Source: Holophagae bacterium (GTDB lineage Bacteria > Acidobacteriota > Holophagae > Acanthopleuribacterales > Acanthopleuribacteraceae). Taken from it: 64,000 nucleotides of DNA. The notes below the pieces were generated by a model. It saw only the letters and a list, made by a program, of their open reading frames with translations, did not search any database and was not told where the DNA came from. Each line of letters starts with the position of its first letter. Positions within the stretch are counted from its first letter, which is position 1. The DNA is taken from contig JAJCXM010000021.1 in the NCBI GenBank assembly GCA_029263455.1, forward strand, positions 32,469 through 96,468, in the 5' to 3' direction. Positions 9,617-18,258 of the stretch are shown here, one piece after another. The position numbers and the translations under genes are program-made.

Positions 9617-10081
9617 CTAGTAACGGGGCTCTATTTGGATGTCGGTCTTAACTGAGTTGGCGATGAAACACAGTTTGTGGGCGCGATGGTGAAGCTTTTC
9701 CACGTCTTCCGCGCTTGGAGATTCTCCAATGAATTGGATCTTGGGATGTAACGTCACCCGCGTCATGGCCAAATGACCGTCGCTGTCTTTGCTCAGCAGG
9801 CCTTCGGCTTGATCGCTGTATTCCGTCACGACCCATCTTTTTGCACTCGCCACATGCAAGAACCACAGCATGTGGCAGCTGGACAAGGAAGCAATAAAAG
9901 CCTCTTCTGGGTCAACGGCAGCTTCTACCGAGTAAGGTAGGGCAACGACCTGTGGTGACGCAGATGCAGGGACTTCGATGCCTCCATCGAATTTCCAACT
10001 GTGTGCCCGACTGTATGTCCTTGCCGCAAAGTTGTCATTGGAGTCTAGCGACCAATTAACTTCAGCTGTGTATTTCGACAT
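9617..10081 (-). CDS. OsmC/Ohr-family peroxiredoxin-like protein
   Basis: At 154 aa it has the family length. The two redox cysteines are present: Cys69 in SLSSCHML and Cys138 in KLCFIANS. The intervening helix and the EEAFIASL and VTLHPKI strands match OsmC. Family members reduce organic hydroperoxides in the cytoplasm using a Cys pair and dihydrolipoamide or similar donors. The start ATG has AGGAGAATCAC upstream. It appears monocistronic; the next gene on this strand begins 766 bp upstream. Whether it is the OsmC, Ohr or YhfA subtype cannot be decided here. Confidence 0.85.
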   Translation of the reverse strand: MSKYTAEVNWSLDSNDNFAARTYSRAHSWKFDGGIEVPASASPQVVALPYSVEAAVDPEEAFIASLSSCHMLWFLHVASAKRWVVTEYSDQAEGLLSKDSDGHLAMTRVTLHPKIQFIGESPSAEDVEKLHHRAHKLCFIANSVKTDIQIEPRY

Positions 10082-10172
10082 GTGATTCTCCTATTTCTTG
10101 TTTGCCCATTAGCCTTACACGAATAATGCCAATTATCTTGCCAGATTGATGGCCGCCATCGACCTCAAACCG

Positions 10173-10847
10173 TTAACCGTACCTATGCTCTATGGCCTTG
10201 GCGAGTTGTTCTTTGCCACCGGATTCGATCAGCTCGCCGTGTGCCATGATCAGTCGATCAAAGTCAAGTTTAAGCAGAGCCCGTAAAGAGTCGACGAAGA
10301 GCGACTTATCGGAAGTAATGAAACGCAATAGCCGACTTATTCTTGCTCCAGGCGCAGCGTTAAACAACCACGTCATCAATCGAGTCTTCCAGTGAGGTAT
10401 CTCTTGAAAGTGGAACATCAGGTCTGTAATGATCAACGTCTTGGAAGAACGATGGAAAAAGGCCGTTTCAGCCAACTTATGGGCGCCCAAAATGGGAATC
10501 ACCTGAAAATCTTCAGACCAAAGGTGCTCTTGCAACTCGGCGGTCCATTTAATGTCAGGTCGCTTTCTTTGTAGTGCTGCTGGGGCATAGGTCTTAGCCG
10601 CTGGGAATTGTTCCCAGAACCGCTTCACGAAGAGGTGATGAAACGTGTTCGGGGCAATGATATGTGCAACCGGCCCTAATTTCTTTAGCTCGTCGATCAG
10701 GTCAGGGTCTGGGCGCAGGGGTGCATGTACCCACAAGTCCCCATCCGCTAATCTCACAACCGTACAACGTGCAGGGAAGGGGACTCCTCCTGGCATTGTC
10801 AAAGTTTGATCCAGCACCCAAATATCGTTTGTTACTAATTTCAGCAT
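10173..10847 (-). CDS. DUF4336 family protein (metallo-beta-lactamase-like fold)
   Basis: 224 aa starting MLKLVTNDIWVLDQ. ATG 10847 follows a strong ribosome site (AAAGAGGTGG); the open frame continues further upstream but would run into the divergent MarR gene, so the long version is rejected. The DUF4336 pattern is clear: DGDLWVHAPLRPDPDLIDEL, HIIAPNTFHHLF, AKTYAPA, IPILGAHKLAETAFFH and LIITDLMFHF. These resemble a degenerate metallo-hydrolase, with His and Asp residues in the expected places, but catalytic activity is unproven for the family. It is divergent from a MarR regulator 76 bp away with shared operators, so it is probably that regulator's target. Confidence 0.82.
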   Translation of the reverse strand: MLKLVTNDIWVLDQTLTMPGGVPFPARCTVVRLADGDLWVHAPLRPDPDLIDELKKLGPVAHIIAPNTFHHLFVKRFWEQFPAAKTYAPAALQRKRPDIKWTAELQEHLWSEDFQVIPILGAHKLAETAFFHRSSKTLIITDLMFHFQEIPHWKTRLMTWLFNAAPGARISRLLRFITSDKSLFVDSLRALLKLDFDRLIMAHGELIESGGKEQLAKAIEHRYG

Positions 10848-10857
10848 AGCCACCTCT

Positions 10858-10908
10858 TTAGTCAAGCTTGATTGACTAACTATAGTCAGGTAGACTTGAC
10901 TAGTCAAG
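10858..10908. promoter_or_regulatory. Clustered palindromic operators for the MarR regulator
   Basis: The divergent intergenic region contains two dyads made of the same half-site TAGTCAA/TTGACTA. One is TTAGTCAA, 6 nt, TTGACTAA (10858-10879); the other is the 14-bp perfect palindrome CTTGACTAGTCAAG (10895-10908). A further TATAGTCAGG sits between. MarR dimers bind such 14-20 bp dyads, and the position would allow repression of both genes. Confidence 0.7.
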
Positions 10909-10923
10909 GGCAAGGGGTGTGTG

Positions 10924-11406
10924 ATGGATGATAGATGGCGAACGATCGAAGAGCTTAAGCGGAAGGCGACTTTGCAGGTGCTCTTTCGAGTTGCGCGTAT
11001 GCTTAACGAAATGGGGGTCAAGCGAATCGCCTCGATAGCTCCAAATACGTCGTTACGACCTGCGCACACCTCGCTATTTCCGCACATTCCCCATGAAGGA
11101 ATCCGGTTGGTAGATCTTGCCGCCAGAATGGGCATAAGCAAGCAGGCAGTCTTTCAGCTGGTTGAAGATCTGGTAGGCGAAGGCATGTTGATGCGTCGTC
11201 AGGATCCGAGTGATGGCCGTAGTAAGTTAATTTGTTTCTCGGATTTAGGGATGGAAGCCATCAAACGTGGATTGGCGACGCTTTCAAAGATGGAGCAAGA
11301 GTTGGTACTAGCGCTTGGCGATCAAGTTATGGATCAGCTACGAACATCTGTTTTGGCGGTTCACGACCATCTGAATCGTCAGGAATATAAAGTTAAACAG
11401 GCGTGA
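10924..11406 (+). CDS. MarR-family transcriptional regulator
   Basis: A 160-aa winged-helix protein. The helix-turn-helix is seen in IRLVDLAARMGISKQAVFQL, the wing in MLMRRQDPSDGRSKLICFSD (the DxRxK/R motif typical of MarR), and flanking helices form the dimer interface. ATG 10924 has AAGGGG 8 nt upstream; a GTG at 10921 is the alternative. MarR proteins repress divergently transcribed genes and are released by small phenolic or oxidant ligands. The operators between it and the DUF4336 gene support autoregulation and control of that gene. The ligand is unknown. Confidence 0.88.
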   Translation: MDDRWRTIEELKRKATLQVLFRVARMLNEMGVKRIASIAPNTSLRPAHTSLFPHIPHEGIRLVDLAARMGISKQAVFQLVEDLVGEGMLMRRQDPSDGRSKLICFSDLGMEAIKRGLATLSKMEQELVLALGDQVMDQLRTSVLAVHDHLNRQEYKVKQA

Positions 11407-11485
11407 AATCGCCGTCTATCCAAGCTGCTCGCGCTATTTAGTAGATCGTTTGTATACGGCGGAAGCGAATCAGGTAGAATCGGGG

Positions 11486-12409
11486 ATGGGTAAAAGTACA
11501 CACGACTATCAGATGGACCCGCGTAACGCGACCATCCTAATTGATATCAACGGCGACTTGAAACGGCGAGAACAAGCCATGGTTTCGGTATTTGACAGTG
11601 GCTTCATGCTGGGTGATGGCGTTTGGGAGGGATTACGCGTGCATCACGGTAAAGTGGTGTTCTTGGATCTCCACCTTGATCGGTTATTTGAGGGTGCCAA
11701 AGCCATCGATTTGGATATTGGTCTTAGTCGGGCCCAAATCGAAGAACGAATCTCCCATGTGCTGAGGGCCAATGGCATGGTTGATGGCGTGCATATTCGC
11801 TTAATGGTCACTCGAGGGCTACGGTCAACGCCGTACCAGGATCCTCGCGTTGTGGTGACACCTGCAACGGTTGTCATTATTCCTGAATACAAACAAGCAT
11901 CACCCGAGACAGCGGTAAGTGGTCTCCGCCTTTACACGGTTTACGTGCGTCGCGGACGTCCTGATGTTCAGGACCCAAAACTCAATAGCCATTCAAAACT
12001 AAATTGTATCCAGGCATGTATTCAGGCTAACAAGGCAGGGGCCGATGAAGGCTTAATGCTCGACCCCCAAGGATTTGTGGCTACTTGCAATTCAACCCAT
12101 TTTTTCATCGTGCGTAAGGGCGAGGTCTGGACATCTACGGGTGATTATTGTTTGGGTGGCATAACTCGCGGGTTGTTAATCAAGTTATGTCGCATGCATT
12201 CGATTCCCGTATTCGAAAAAAACTTTACGTTAACTCAGGCTTATAGCGCGGACGAAGCATTCGTGACCGGAACTTTTGCGGGTCTAACGCCTTGTATCGA
12301 GATTGATGGTCGGGTAATTGGCGATGGCAAACGAGGGCCGATGGTCAAAAGATTACAAGACTTGTATAAGCAAATGATTGACGAAAGTGTCAATGGTGCA
12401 GCCGTATGA
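11486..12409 (+). CDS. Class-IV (BCAT/DAAT-fold) aminotransferase
   Basis: PLP fold-type IV transaminase. VFDSGFMLGDGVWEGLRVHHG is the N-domain signature, with the substrate-side RLMVTRG, the Schiff-base lysine in SHSKLNCIQ and the phosphate-binding GGITRGLL region. The usual Glu that contacts the PLP ring nitrogen (E in V.E....N.F.V) is replaced: the segment reads FVATCNSTHFFIV. I recall this variant in a subfamily that sits beside or is fused to a sulfotransferase, and here the stop codon overlaps the sulfotransferase start (ATGA). ATG 11486 is preferred over a TTG at 11450. It probably transaminates an amino acid or keto acid; substrate unknown. Confidence 0.8.
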   Translation: MGKSTHDYQMDPRNATILIDINGDLKRREQAMVSVFDSGFMLGDGVWEGLRVHHGKVVFLDLHLDRLFEGAKAIDLDIGLSRAQIEERISHVLRANGMVDGVHIRLMVTRGLRSTPYQDPRVVVTPATVVIIPEYKQASPETAVSGLRLYTVYVRRGRPDVQDPKLNSHSKLNCIQACIQANKAGADEGLMLDPQGFVATCNSTHFFIVRKGEVWTSTGDYCLGGITRGLLIKLCRMHSIPVFEKNFTLTQAYSADEAFVTGTFAGLTPCIEIDGRVIGDGKRGPMVKRLQDLYKQMIDESVNGAAV

Positions 12410-13131
12410 CCACGAGAGTCGCTATGTGGTCTGGACCACGAAACATATCTACCGCCATGATGCGCAGTTGGGAGAATCGGCCCGATACCCAGGTAGTTGA
12501 TGAACCATTTTACGGATTCTATTTAAAAAAAACGGGCATAGAGCATCCCTCGAGGGACGCCATATTGAGAAGCATGGCTTGCGAGTGGTCGCAGGTCGTG
12601 GATCAAATTTCAACGGCACCCGTGTCATCGAGTATCTTTTATCAGAAACACATGACCCATCACATGCTGGTTGGTTACGACATGTCGTGGACAAAGAAGT
12701 TGCGGCATTGTTTCTTGATTCGAGATCCAGAGTTGGTCGTCAACAGCTACGTTAGGACACGGCCTGATATGAAGGCTTCCGACGTGGGAATCCAACGCCA
12801 AGCTGAACTGTTTACTGAAATCACCGAGTTGACGGGTCACGAACCCCCAATCATTGATACGGGCGATGTCTTGCAAGATCCACGAACCATTTTAAATAAG
12901 CTATGTGCGGCTTTGGAACTTCCGTTTTCTGAATCAATGCTTCATTGGCCGGCGGGAAAGCGTGATAGCGATGGGGTTTGGGCGCCTCATTGGTACCAGA
13001 ACGTAGAGCAATCGACAACATTTTCTCCCTACGAAGCCCGTGAAATTAAATTAAGTACCTCGCAGTCTGAGATTGTTCAGATGTTAAGGCCATACTATTT
13101 GAGCCTATTCGCAAAACGCATTCGGCCTTGA
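12406..13131 (+). CDS. PAPS-dependent sulfotransferase-like protein
   Basis: The N-terminal VAMWSGPRNISTAMMRSW contains the PAPS-binding loop (5'-PSB) of sulfotransferases, and LIRDPELVVNSY matches the 3'-phosphate-binding element (R-D-P...S). At 241 aa it is the short cytosolic form of the family. Its start overlaps the aminotransferase stop by 4 bp, implying translational coupling and a two-step pathway in which an amine/keto acid made or consumed by the transaminase is sulfated or sulfate-linked. The same pairing is known as fusions in other organisms. The acceptor is not determinable. Confidence 0.75.
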   Translation: MTTRVAMWSGPRNISTAMMRSWENRPDTQVVDEPFYGFYLKKTGIEHPSRDAILRSMACEWSQVVDQISTAPVSSSIFYQKHMTHHMLVGYDMSWTKKLRHCFLIRDPELVVNSYVRTRPDMKASDVGIQRQAELFTEITELTGHEPPIIDTGDVLQDPRTILNKLCAALELPFSESMLHWPAGKRDSDGVWAPHWYQNVEQSTTFSPYEAREIKLSTSQSEIVQMLRPYYLSLFAKRIRP

Positions 13132-13254
13132 AGTATAGGCGTGACCTTGGTTTTGGGATGGTGAACGGCAGTTCCTTCCCCAAAGCATGAAATTATTCAC
13201 CACTTCATCAATTCTTCATATTCAGCTTTCAACATGAATAACGAGGAGGACATG

Positions 13255-14736
13255 ATGGGTGAATTGCTTGATGCGGTTAAGGTTGCAAAATGGACATCAA
13301 TTAAGTTTCGCATGGTTGCCATCATCGCAATTTGTGTATTGGTGGGTGTCGCAGCCATTGGTGTCTATGTGCTACATCAGTTTGAAGAAGCCAGCACGCT
13401 TGAGATAAGCCACGAAGGCGTGTTGTTGTCAGATATGTTGGAAGCGACATTGACGCCTCTGGTTGAAGCGAATGATGTTGAAGGTATCCAACGGCACATT
13501 GATAGGTTAACCGGAGCACGCGAAATAAACGATATTGAAATCAATGTCATGTTTTTGACTGACGACGGCGCATACATAGTCGCCAGTAATATCAGTGATA
13601 ATGTTGAGATTGCAGACCCTGAAGAATACGATGATCTTGATGAGGCGTTAAGCATGTCTCAAGTTGTATCTACCATTGAATTTGATGAGTTTGAAGAAGG
13701 ATTGGGTCCCGACGACCCCGATTACTATTTCGTGGGCCAGCGTCATCTGACAATGATGGCGCCTCTGCTGACTAAAAATCGAACGGCAGGCATCAACGTC
13801 AAGTTGTCTCTAGGCGCCTTGGACCGTGGACTGTCTCGGATACGTGGGACGCTCATTGCCGTTGGACTATTTGGTGCGCTTTTGATCGTGGGCCTGATTG
13901 CCGTCTTGCTCAATAAACAGATATTCGCACCCCTCCACGAATTAGGGTCGAATATGGCCAGCATCGCAGAAGGCCATTTGAATAAGCACGTTACATTTGC
14001 AGGTGAGAACGAGATATCCGTGCTGGCGCGCTCTTTCAATCACATGTCAGATCAACTCTCACGCACCCAAAAGCAGCTATTTCAATACTTGAATCCGATG
14101 GCCATCGAAGAGGCCTATAGGCGAGCCGCCGGACAAGATATTACGCCTTCAGCACAAGAGAAAATCTTAACGGTCTTTTTCATTGATATTGTCTCGTTCA
14201 CCTCTGTAAGTGAACGGCTTGGACCTAGTAAAACTGTGGCGTTCCTAAATAGCTTCTACGATGAAATTACCGTCATACTGCAGGCTTGCGGTGGTGCCAT
14301 CGATAAATTTGTGGCGGATGAAATCGTTTGCCTATTCGACCAAGCTCATCATGCCCAGGGTGCCGTGGACGCGGCTCAAAGAATACTGGATGTTTTGTCG
14401 CGTCCTATTCATGGCGAGATGATGCAAGCTCGAATCGGCATTAATACAGGTTTCTGTATGGTTGCTGATGTGGGAAGTCATGTGGCCGGGGCGTTAGATC
14501 GAACCGTTATTGGTGACACAGTTAACACTGCCCAACGCTTAATGGCTTCAGGCGAACCCAATAGCGCCATCATATCCGATTCAACTTTCCGAGCATTGCA
14601 GTCACGACCCGAGGGACTTGACGCGGCGGGTCGTATCAAGCTAAAAGGCAAAAAAGAGGCCGTCAAAGTCTACCGCTTGACTCATGATGACGATCGAGAA
14701 GCGAAGCCGTCCATGGCCCTCGTTTCGAATCTTTAG
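13255..14736 (+). CDS. Membrane adenylate/guanylate cyclase (class III) with HAMP domain
   Basis: Layout: TM1 (VAIIAICVLVGVAAIGVYVL), a periplasmic sensor of about 150 residues, TM2 (GTLIAVGLFGALLIVGLIAV), HAMP (IFAPLHELGSNMASIAEGHL) and a C-terminal class-III cyclase domain. Metal ligands are present (FFIDIVSF and KFVADEIV, the latter with Ala where Gly is usual before Asp) as are the transition-state Asn and Arg (GDTVNTAQRL). It is therefore probably an active cyclase producing cAMP or cGMP in response to an envelope signal. GAGGAGG lies 5 nt before ATG 13255, favouring it over ATGs at 13234 and 13252. Confidence 0.88.
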   Translation: MGELLDAVKVAKWTSIKFRMVAIIAICVLVGVAAIGVYVLHQFEEASTLEISHEGVLLSDMLEATLTPLVEANDVEGIQRHIDRLTGAREINDIEINVMFLTDDGAYIVASNISDNVEIADPEEYDDLDEALSMSQVVSTIEFDEFEEGLGPDDPDYYFVGQRHLTMMAPLLTKNRTAGINVKLSLGALDRGLSRIRGTLIAVGLFGALLIVGLIAVLLNKQIFAPLHELGSNMASIAEGHLNKHVTFAGENEISVLARSFNHMSDQLSRTQKQLFQYLNPMAIEEAYRRAAGQDITPSAQEKILTVFFIDIVSFTSVSERLGPSKTVAFLNSFYDEITVILQACGGAIDKFVADEIVCLFDQAHHAQGAVDAAQRILDVLSRPIHGEMMQARIGINTGFCMVADVGSHVAGALDRTVIGDTVNTAQRLMASGEPNSAIISDSTFRALQSRPEGLDAAGRIKLKGKKEAVKVYRLTHDDDREAKPSMALVSNL

Positions 14737-14861
14737 GAACACCAATTTAGCCCCACGACACAAAACCCTGTAAACGATTTGGGCTTCGGTGAAACTTTTA
14801 GTCGCATTTGCAATCTCCAATACCGTCGCAAAGATTATTTGGGTTGATGGGATGGTGAGGC

Positions 14862-16250
14862 ATGCTAAGTGTGATTTTATGGATGCTCATGGCGCAGGAA
14901 TTTGAGCTCCATGAGAACGGATTTATCTATGACGCCCCGACCATGATGGCGCTGCAAGCCATTGTCGCTTCCGAACAGGAGGCATTTGAGGCTTGTGAGC
15001 AAGACCTAGTCTTTCGGGGCAGGTCTCAAAGTTTAGGCCGCTACGCAGAGTTCCAAATGACTGAAGAAGACGGTCGCGCAATGTTTGATCGTCTTTCGTC
15101 GGGTCAATCGGATTGGAATTCGATGATTGAAGAAAATCGCTTTGCACTCATTCAAATATATTCTGATGTGTTGCTGCTGGACGAATCATCGGAAACTTCA
15201 TCTGCCTTAAGCATCATCGGAGCTTTGGCAGAATCGGTCTATTTTGAGGTCCAAGAATCCCGTGGCCTTCACTTTTGGTCGTACAACGCCGGCATTTTCA
15301 AAATAGTCGAGCTCAACAGGCCCTTTGTGAATCCGGTTATGCATGAAAAATACGGTCGCCTGATTCAGTATGTCGACTGTATGGTTGACCCAGAGACGGC
15401 CATCATCATGACTCGCAGCCTCCCGAGTACGCCAATCACGTTAGCTCGAGAACAACTTGGCCAAATGATAGGGCTAATCAGGCCCAATCTCGAAGCGATC
15501 GCCGACCATAATTTGCGCCGCGAAAAAGCGGCAGCTTGGCAGGAACGCTTTTGGGCTCGTGTTGATGAATTGTCTGACGATCAGGCCTTCACTGCGCTGG
15601 TCGCTCAAGCTTGCGCTGAAGCAATTGCATCAGGTCTAGACGATGAAACATTGGAAGGCATAGTCGCGCGTACACTTCCAAGCGAGTCATTATTGCAGCT
15701 AAAACGTAGCTATCAAGTCATCGGCGGCTGCAGTATGGACACACGCCCTCGCACCCATGCTCTTGAAATAGCCAAACTGGCGGCGCAAACCAGGAAGTGG
15801 GACATTTTCCTCAGAGCTCATTTGGATATCATGAACGATAACTTCGATCGTATGAGTGATGGCAGTTACGCATGGGGACCTAGGCAGACCTATTTGGCTG
15901 AACTCGAATACCTCGACATCCATGTATTAGATTTGATACTTGGCACCAACCTGAGTATTGATTCCAAAAACCACCATTACACAGCTTCGCCAGGCCGTTT
16001 AGGGCGCACCATGACGGAATCCATGGACCGTCAGTTGTTTGAAACTCATGTGGTATCGGCGATCAACGATAAACAGCTGGATCCTTGGAATCGTGTGCGC
16101 TTCCTCTATCTCTACGGGAGTTATGTTTTCCAACTTGGAAGTGATTCGTTTGGGTTGATAGAAGACCTTAAAGATAGATTTGACACATTGCCCCATTACC
16201 TTCAATCTCTAATCTCTATCTTGCAGAAAGAGCTAGCCGGAGAAATGTGA
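14862..16250 (+). CDS. Uncharacterised 462-aa alpha-helical protein
   Basis: Not recognised. ATG 14862 has a good ribosome site (GGTGAGG). The N-terminus (MLSVILWMLMAQEFELHENG) could be a very short signal peptide cut at AQ|E. The rest is helical, rich in Glu/Asp/Arg, with scattered Cys and a RTHALEIAKLAAQTRKWDIF segment resembling a helical repeat. No catalytic motif visible. It lies alone between the cyclase and the convergent AlkC gene, whose 3' end is 28 bp away. Confidence 0.6.
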   Translation: MLSVILWMLMAQEFELHENGFIYDAPTMMALQAIVASEQEAFEACEQDLVFRGRSQSLGRYAEFQMTEEDGRAMFDRLSSGQSDWNSMIEENRFALIQIYSDVLLLDESSETSSALSIIGALAESVYFEVQESRGLHFWSYNAGIFKIVELNRPFVNPVMHEKYGRLIQYVDCMVDPETAIIMTRSLPSTPITLAREQLGQMIGLIRPNLEAIADHNLRREKAAAWQERFWARVDELSDDQAFTALVAQACAEAIASGLDDETLEGIVARTLPSESLLQLKRSYQVIGGCSMDTRPRTHALEIAKLAAQTRKWDIFLRAHLDIMNDNFDRMSDGSYAWGPRQTYLAELEYLDIHVLDLILGTNLSIDSKNHHYTASPGRLGRTMTESMDRQLFETHVVSAINDKQLDPWNRVRFLYLYGSYVFQLGSDSFGLIEDLKDRFDTLPHYLQSLISILQKELAGEM

Positions 16251-16278
16251 AAATTAGACCAAAAACTGGATATCCGGC

Positions 16279-17388
16279 CTAATACAGTTCAAAGGCAGAT
16301 TCGGCAACGGTTTTGCCGTTTATCGTAATTTCTAATTGATGCGTTCCTGGGTAATACCGACGTGTGGTAATGGGTTTGAACGAATGACGTTTTGTTATCT
16401 GGATATGTTCATCCGATTTAATTTTCAGGTTGCGTAATTTGAATACTTTACGTGTCGACTTACCATTTGCGCGTACGAAATGGATAGCGTAATCAAGCAC
16501 GATTTGGGCGGATGGTCCGGGGTTGTTGAACTCAACGCTAAATTGGATCTCAGCGCCCATTTCAATTTTGGCTGGCTTCACATCCAGAGTGACCGATTCG
16601 ATTTGGTGCTGTGATGTATAACCCAATATCTTGAAAACCTCTGGATAGCCCTTTTTAACCAGCGTTCGTAAAGCATGTTGTATTAGCCATTTACGGTTCT
16701 CGTCGGCTCCCGCGGCCCACGATTGGCAGACATCAATCACACGGTGTGGATGATCTTTGGCGATGTCATTCATATGGTTCGCCACCGAGCGCCGTACATA
16801 AAGGCTCGCATCGTCGCGTAGAACAGAGATTAGCCGTAAGCCTGGTTCAGGACTCTCAATTAAACGTTGGACGCGTTTCCCCCAAGGTAAGCGTGGTCTG
16901 GTGCCTTCAGACACCAAGCGTCGTACGTGTTCGTCTGGGTCTTGAACCCATTGCTTGAGTTCGGACATCGTTATATCAAATTGGTGCATCAGGAAGGGTC
17001 GGATGGCAAACTCGGCCGAAAACATCGAGGTGAGGTGTTTTAGCAGGTTTAGCGCACAGTCAGGCCTATCTAGTCCATAGACACCTACATAATCGATGAG
17101 AGGCCAGGCCGCAAAGATTCTGTATGAGTCGTTGGGGTCTCCTGGGTCCCACACCTCTTTAATGGCAGAGAGGTGCTGCGCAGCGCGCTCGAAATCATGG
17201 GGCAGCACAAGATATAGTGCCTCGATCAAATGATTCACTCTTTGTCTAAGTTCAAGTTTTTCAATGCCTTGCAGAGCTTTGTTTGTAAATAGAGCTGTAT
17301 CAATGTGCGCATCAACTTGCTTAAGCGCTTTTGCAATCCGAGATATCGCTTGGGCGTTTAGCGCGTCCTTCATTAATCTCTGAGTCAT
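16279..17388 (-). CDS. AlkC-type DNA alkylation repair glycosylase (HEAT-like repeat plus Ig-like domain)
   Basis: Residues 1-255 are HEAT-like helical repeats with AlkC/AlkD-superfamily motifs: FAAWPLIDYVGVYGLD, FAIRPFLMHQ, DPDEHVRRLVSEGTRPRLPW, LRDDASLYVRRSVANHMNDI and the Trp/Asp-rich segment that lines the DNA groove. Residues 260-369 form a beta-rich, Ig-like extension (KIEMGAEIQFSVEFNNPG to GTHQLEITINGK), which characterises AlkC rather than AlkD. Family enzymes excise N3- and N7-alkylated purines or 3-methylcytosine without base flipping. A ribosome site (GGAGGAAAAA) precedes the ATG. Transcribed alone, possibly for constitutive defence against methylating agents. Confidence 0.85.
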   Translation of the reverse strand: MTQRLMKDALNAQAISRIAKALKQVDAHIDTALFTNKALQGIEKLELRQRVNHLIEALYLVLPHDFERAAQHLSAIKEVWDPGDPNDSYRIFAAWPLIDYVGVYGLDRPDCALNLLKHLTSMFSAEFAIRPFLMHQFDITMSELKQWVQDPDEHVRRLVSEGTRPRLPWGKRVQRLIESPEPGLRLISVLRDDASLYVRRSVANHMNDIAKDHPHRVIDVCQSWAAGADENRKWLIQHALRTLVKKGYPEVFKILGYTSQHQIESVTLDVKPAKIEMGAEIQFSVEFNNPGPSAQIVLDYAIHFVRANGKSTRKVFKLRNLKIKSDEHIQITKRHSFKPITTRRYYPGTHQLEITINGKTVAESAFELY

Positions 17389-17628
17389 TTTTCCTCCGGT
17401 TCAGTCACTAAACTATGCGATTTATGCAGGATTGCAACTGACAATCCGCCGCCACCTTTGTGCAGTGCCTATTAAGTCCTTGTTTCGGTGTTCCTTGAAT
17501 TACGTGGAGTTCTTAGATTGCGCTATTCTGGTGCTTTTTAATAATTGTTTCGCTTTCCATTAATTCAATGATTGCGTATGACTTTCGGGTTTGATAAAGA
17601 TGTGCTGTTAGAAGCGAAGGGGGCGTTT

Positions 17629-18072
17629 ATGATCGATCATTATCAGGCACCTGAATACGTTGACGCGCCTCAGATTAACGAGGCGCCAATCCCTGCCAGC
17701 AAGGAACTTAGACTGGCAAATCATATTGTTGATCTGGTAGTCGTAAACGTTCTGGTGTTTGGGGTCGGCCTTGTTTCCGCGCTATTAGCGGGAGCAAATG
17801 AAGAAGCGGGATCTGACTTACAGGTCATCGTCTTGTCATTAGCCGTGCCTTTGATTTATTACGTTATTTTTGAAGCACTTTGGGGACGAACGATCGGTAA
17901 ATTATTGACGGGCACTCGCGTTGTCAATGAATGGGGTGCCCCTGCAACTCTGGGTCAGGTGGTCGGTCGCTCCTTTGGCCGATTGATACCATTTGAGGCC
18001 TTTTCGTTCTTGGGCAAAACAGGTCGTGGATGGCACGACAGCTTGAGTCGTACCTTTGTGGTTAAGATCTAA
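17629..18072 (+). CDS. RDD family membrane protein
   Basis: ATG 17629 has AAGGGGG upstream; the frame is open from a TTG at 17572, which I discard. The RDD signature is seen as RLANHIVDLVVVNVLVFGVG (Arg, Asp-Asp-type first helix), a second helix VLSLAVPLIYYVIFEALWG, then GRTIGKLLTGTRVVNEWG and RSFGRLIPFEAFSFL, the usual cytoplasmic loop. At 147 aa it is the standard small form with two or three membrane helices. The function of RDD proteins is unsettled; some are proposed ion/proton antiporters. It probably stands alone or shares a message with the barrel gene 187 bp downstream. Confidence 0.8.
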   Translation: MIDHYQAPEYVDAPQINEAPIPASKELRLANHIVDLVVVNVLVFGVGLVSALLAGANEEAGSDLQVIVLSLAVPLIYYVIFEALWGRTIGKLLTGTRVVNEWGAPATLGQVVGRSFGRLIPFEAFSFLGKTGRGWHDSLSRTFVVKI

Positions 18073-18258
18073 TTCCAATACTTCGTAGACAATTACCAGA
18101 GCCACTACATCCTGTTCCCCGCGAATTTTGAAAGAACAAGCTCGTGGATGACAGTCGTGGAGGTTCCATTACCTCACCAAATGATAATGCGCCCTTTCGG
18201 CTCAATCCGCGTAAGCTTTAAGGGCAAAGTTAAACTAACGTCATTTTGGGAGCGACGC

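Noticed and set aside
10848..11141. N-terminal extension of the DUF4336 protein by about 97 residues
   Set aside because: It would overlap the divergent MarR gene and its operators; the internal ATG at 10847 has a strong ribosome site and starts the conserved domain.
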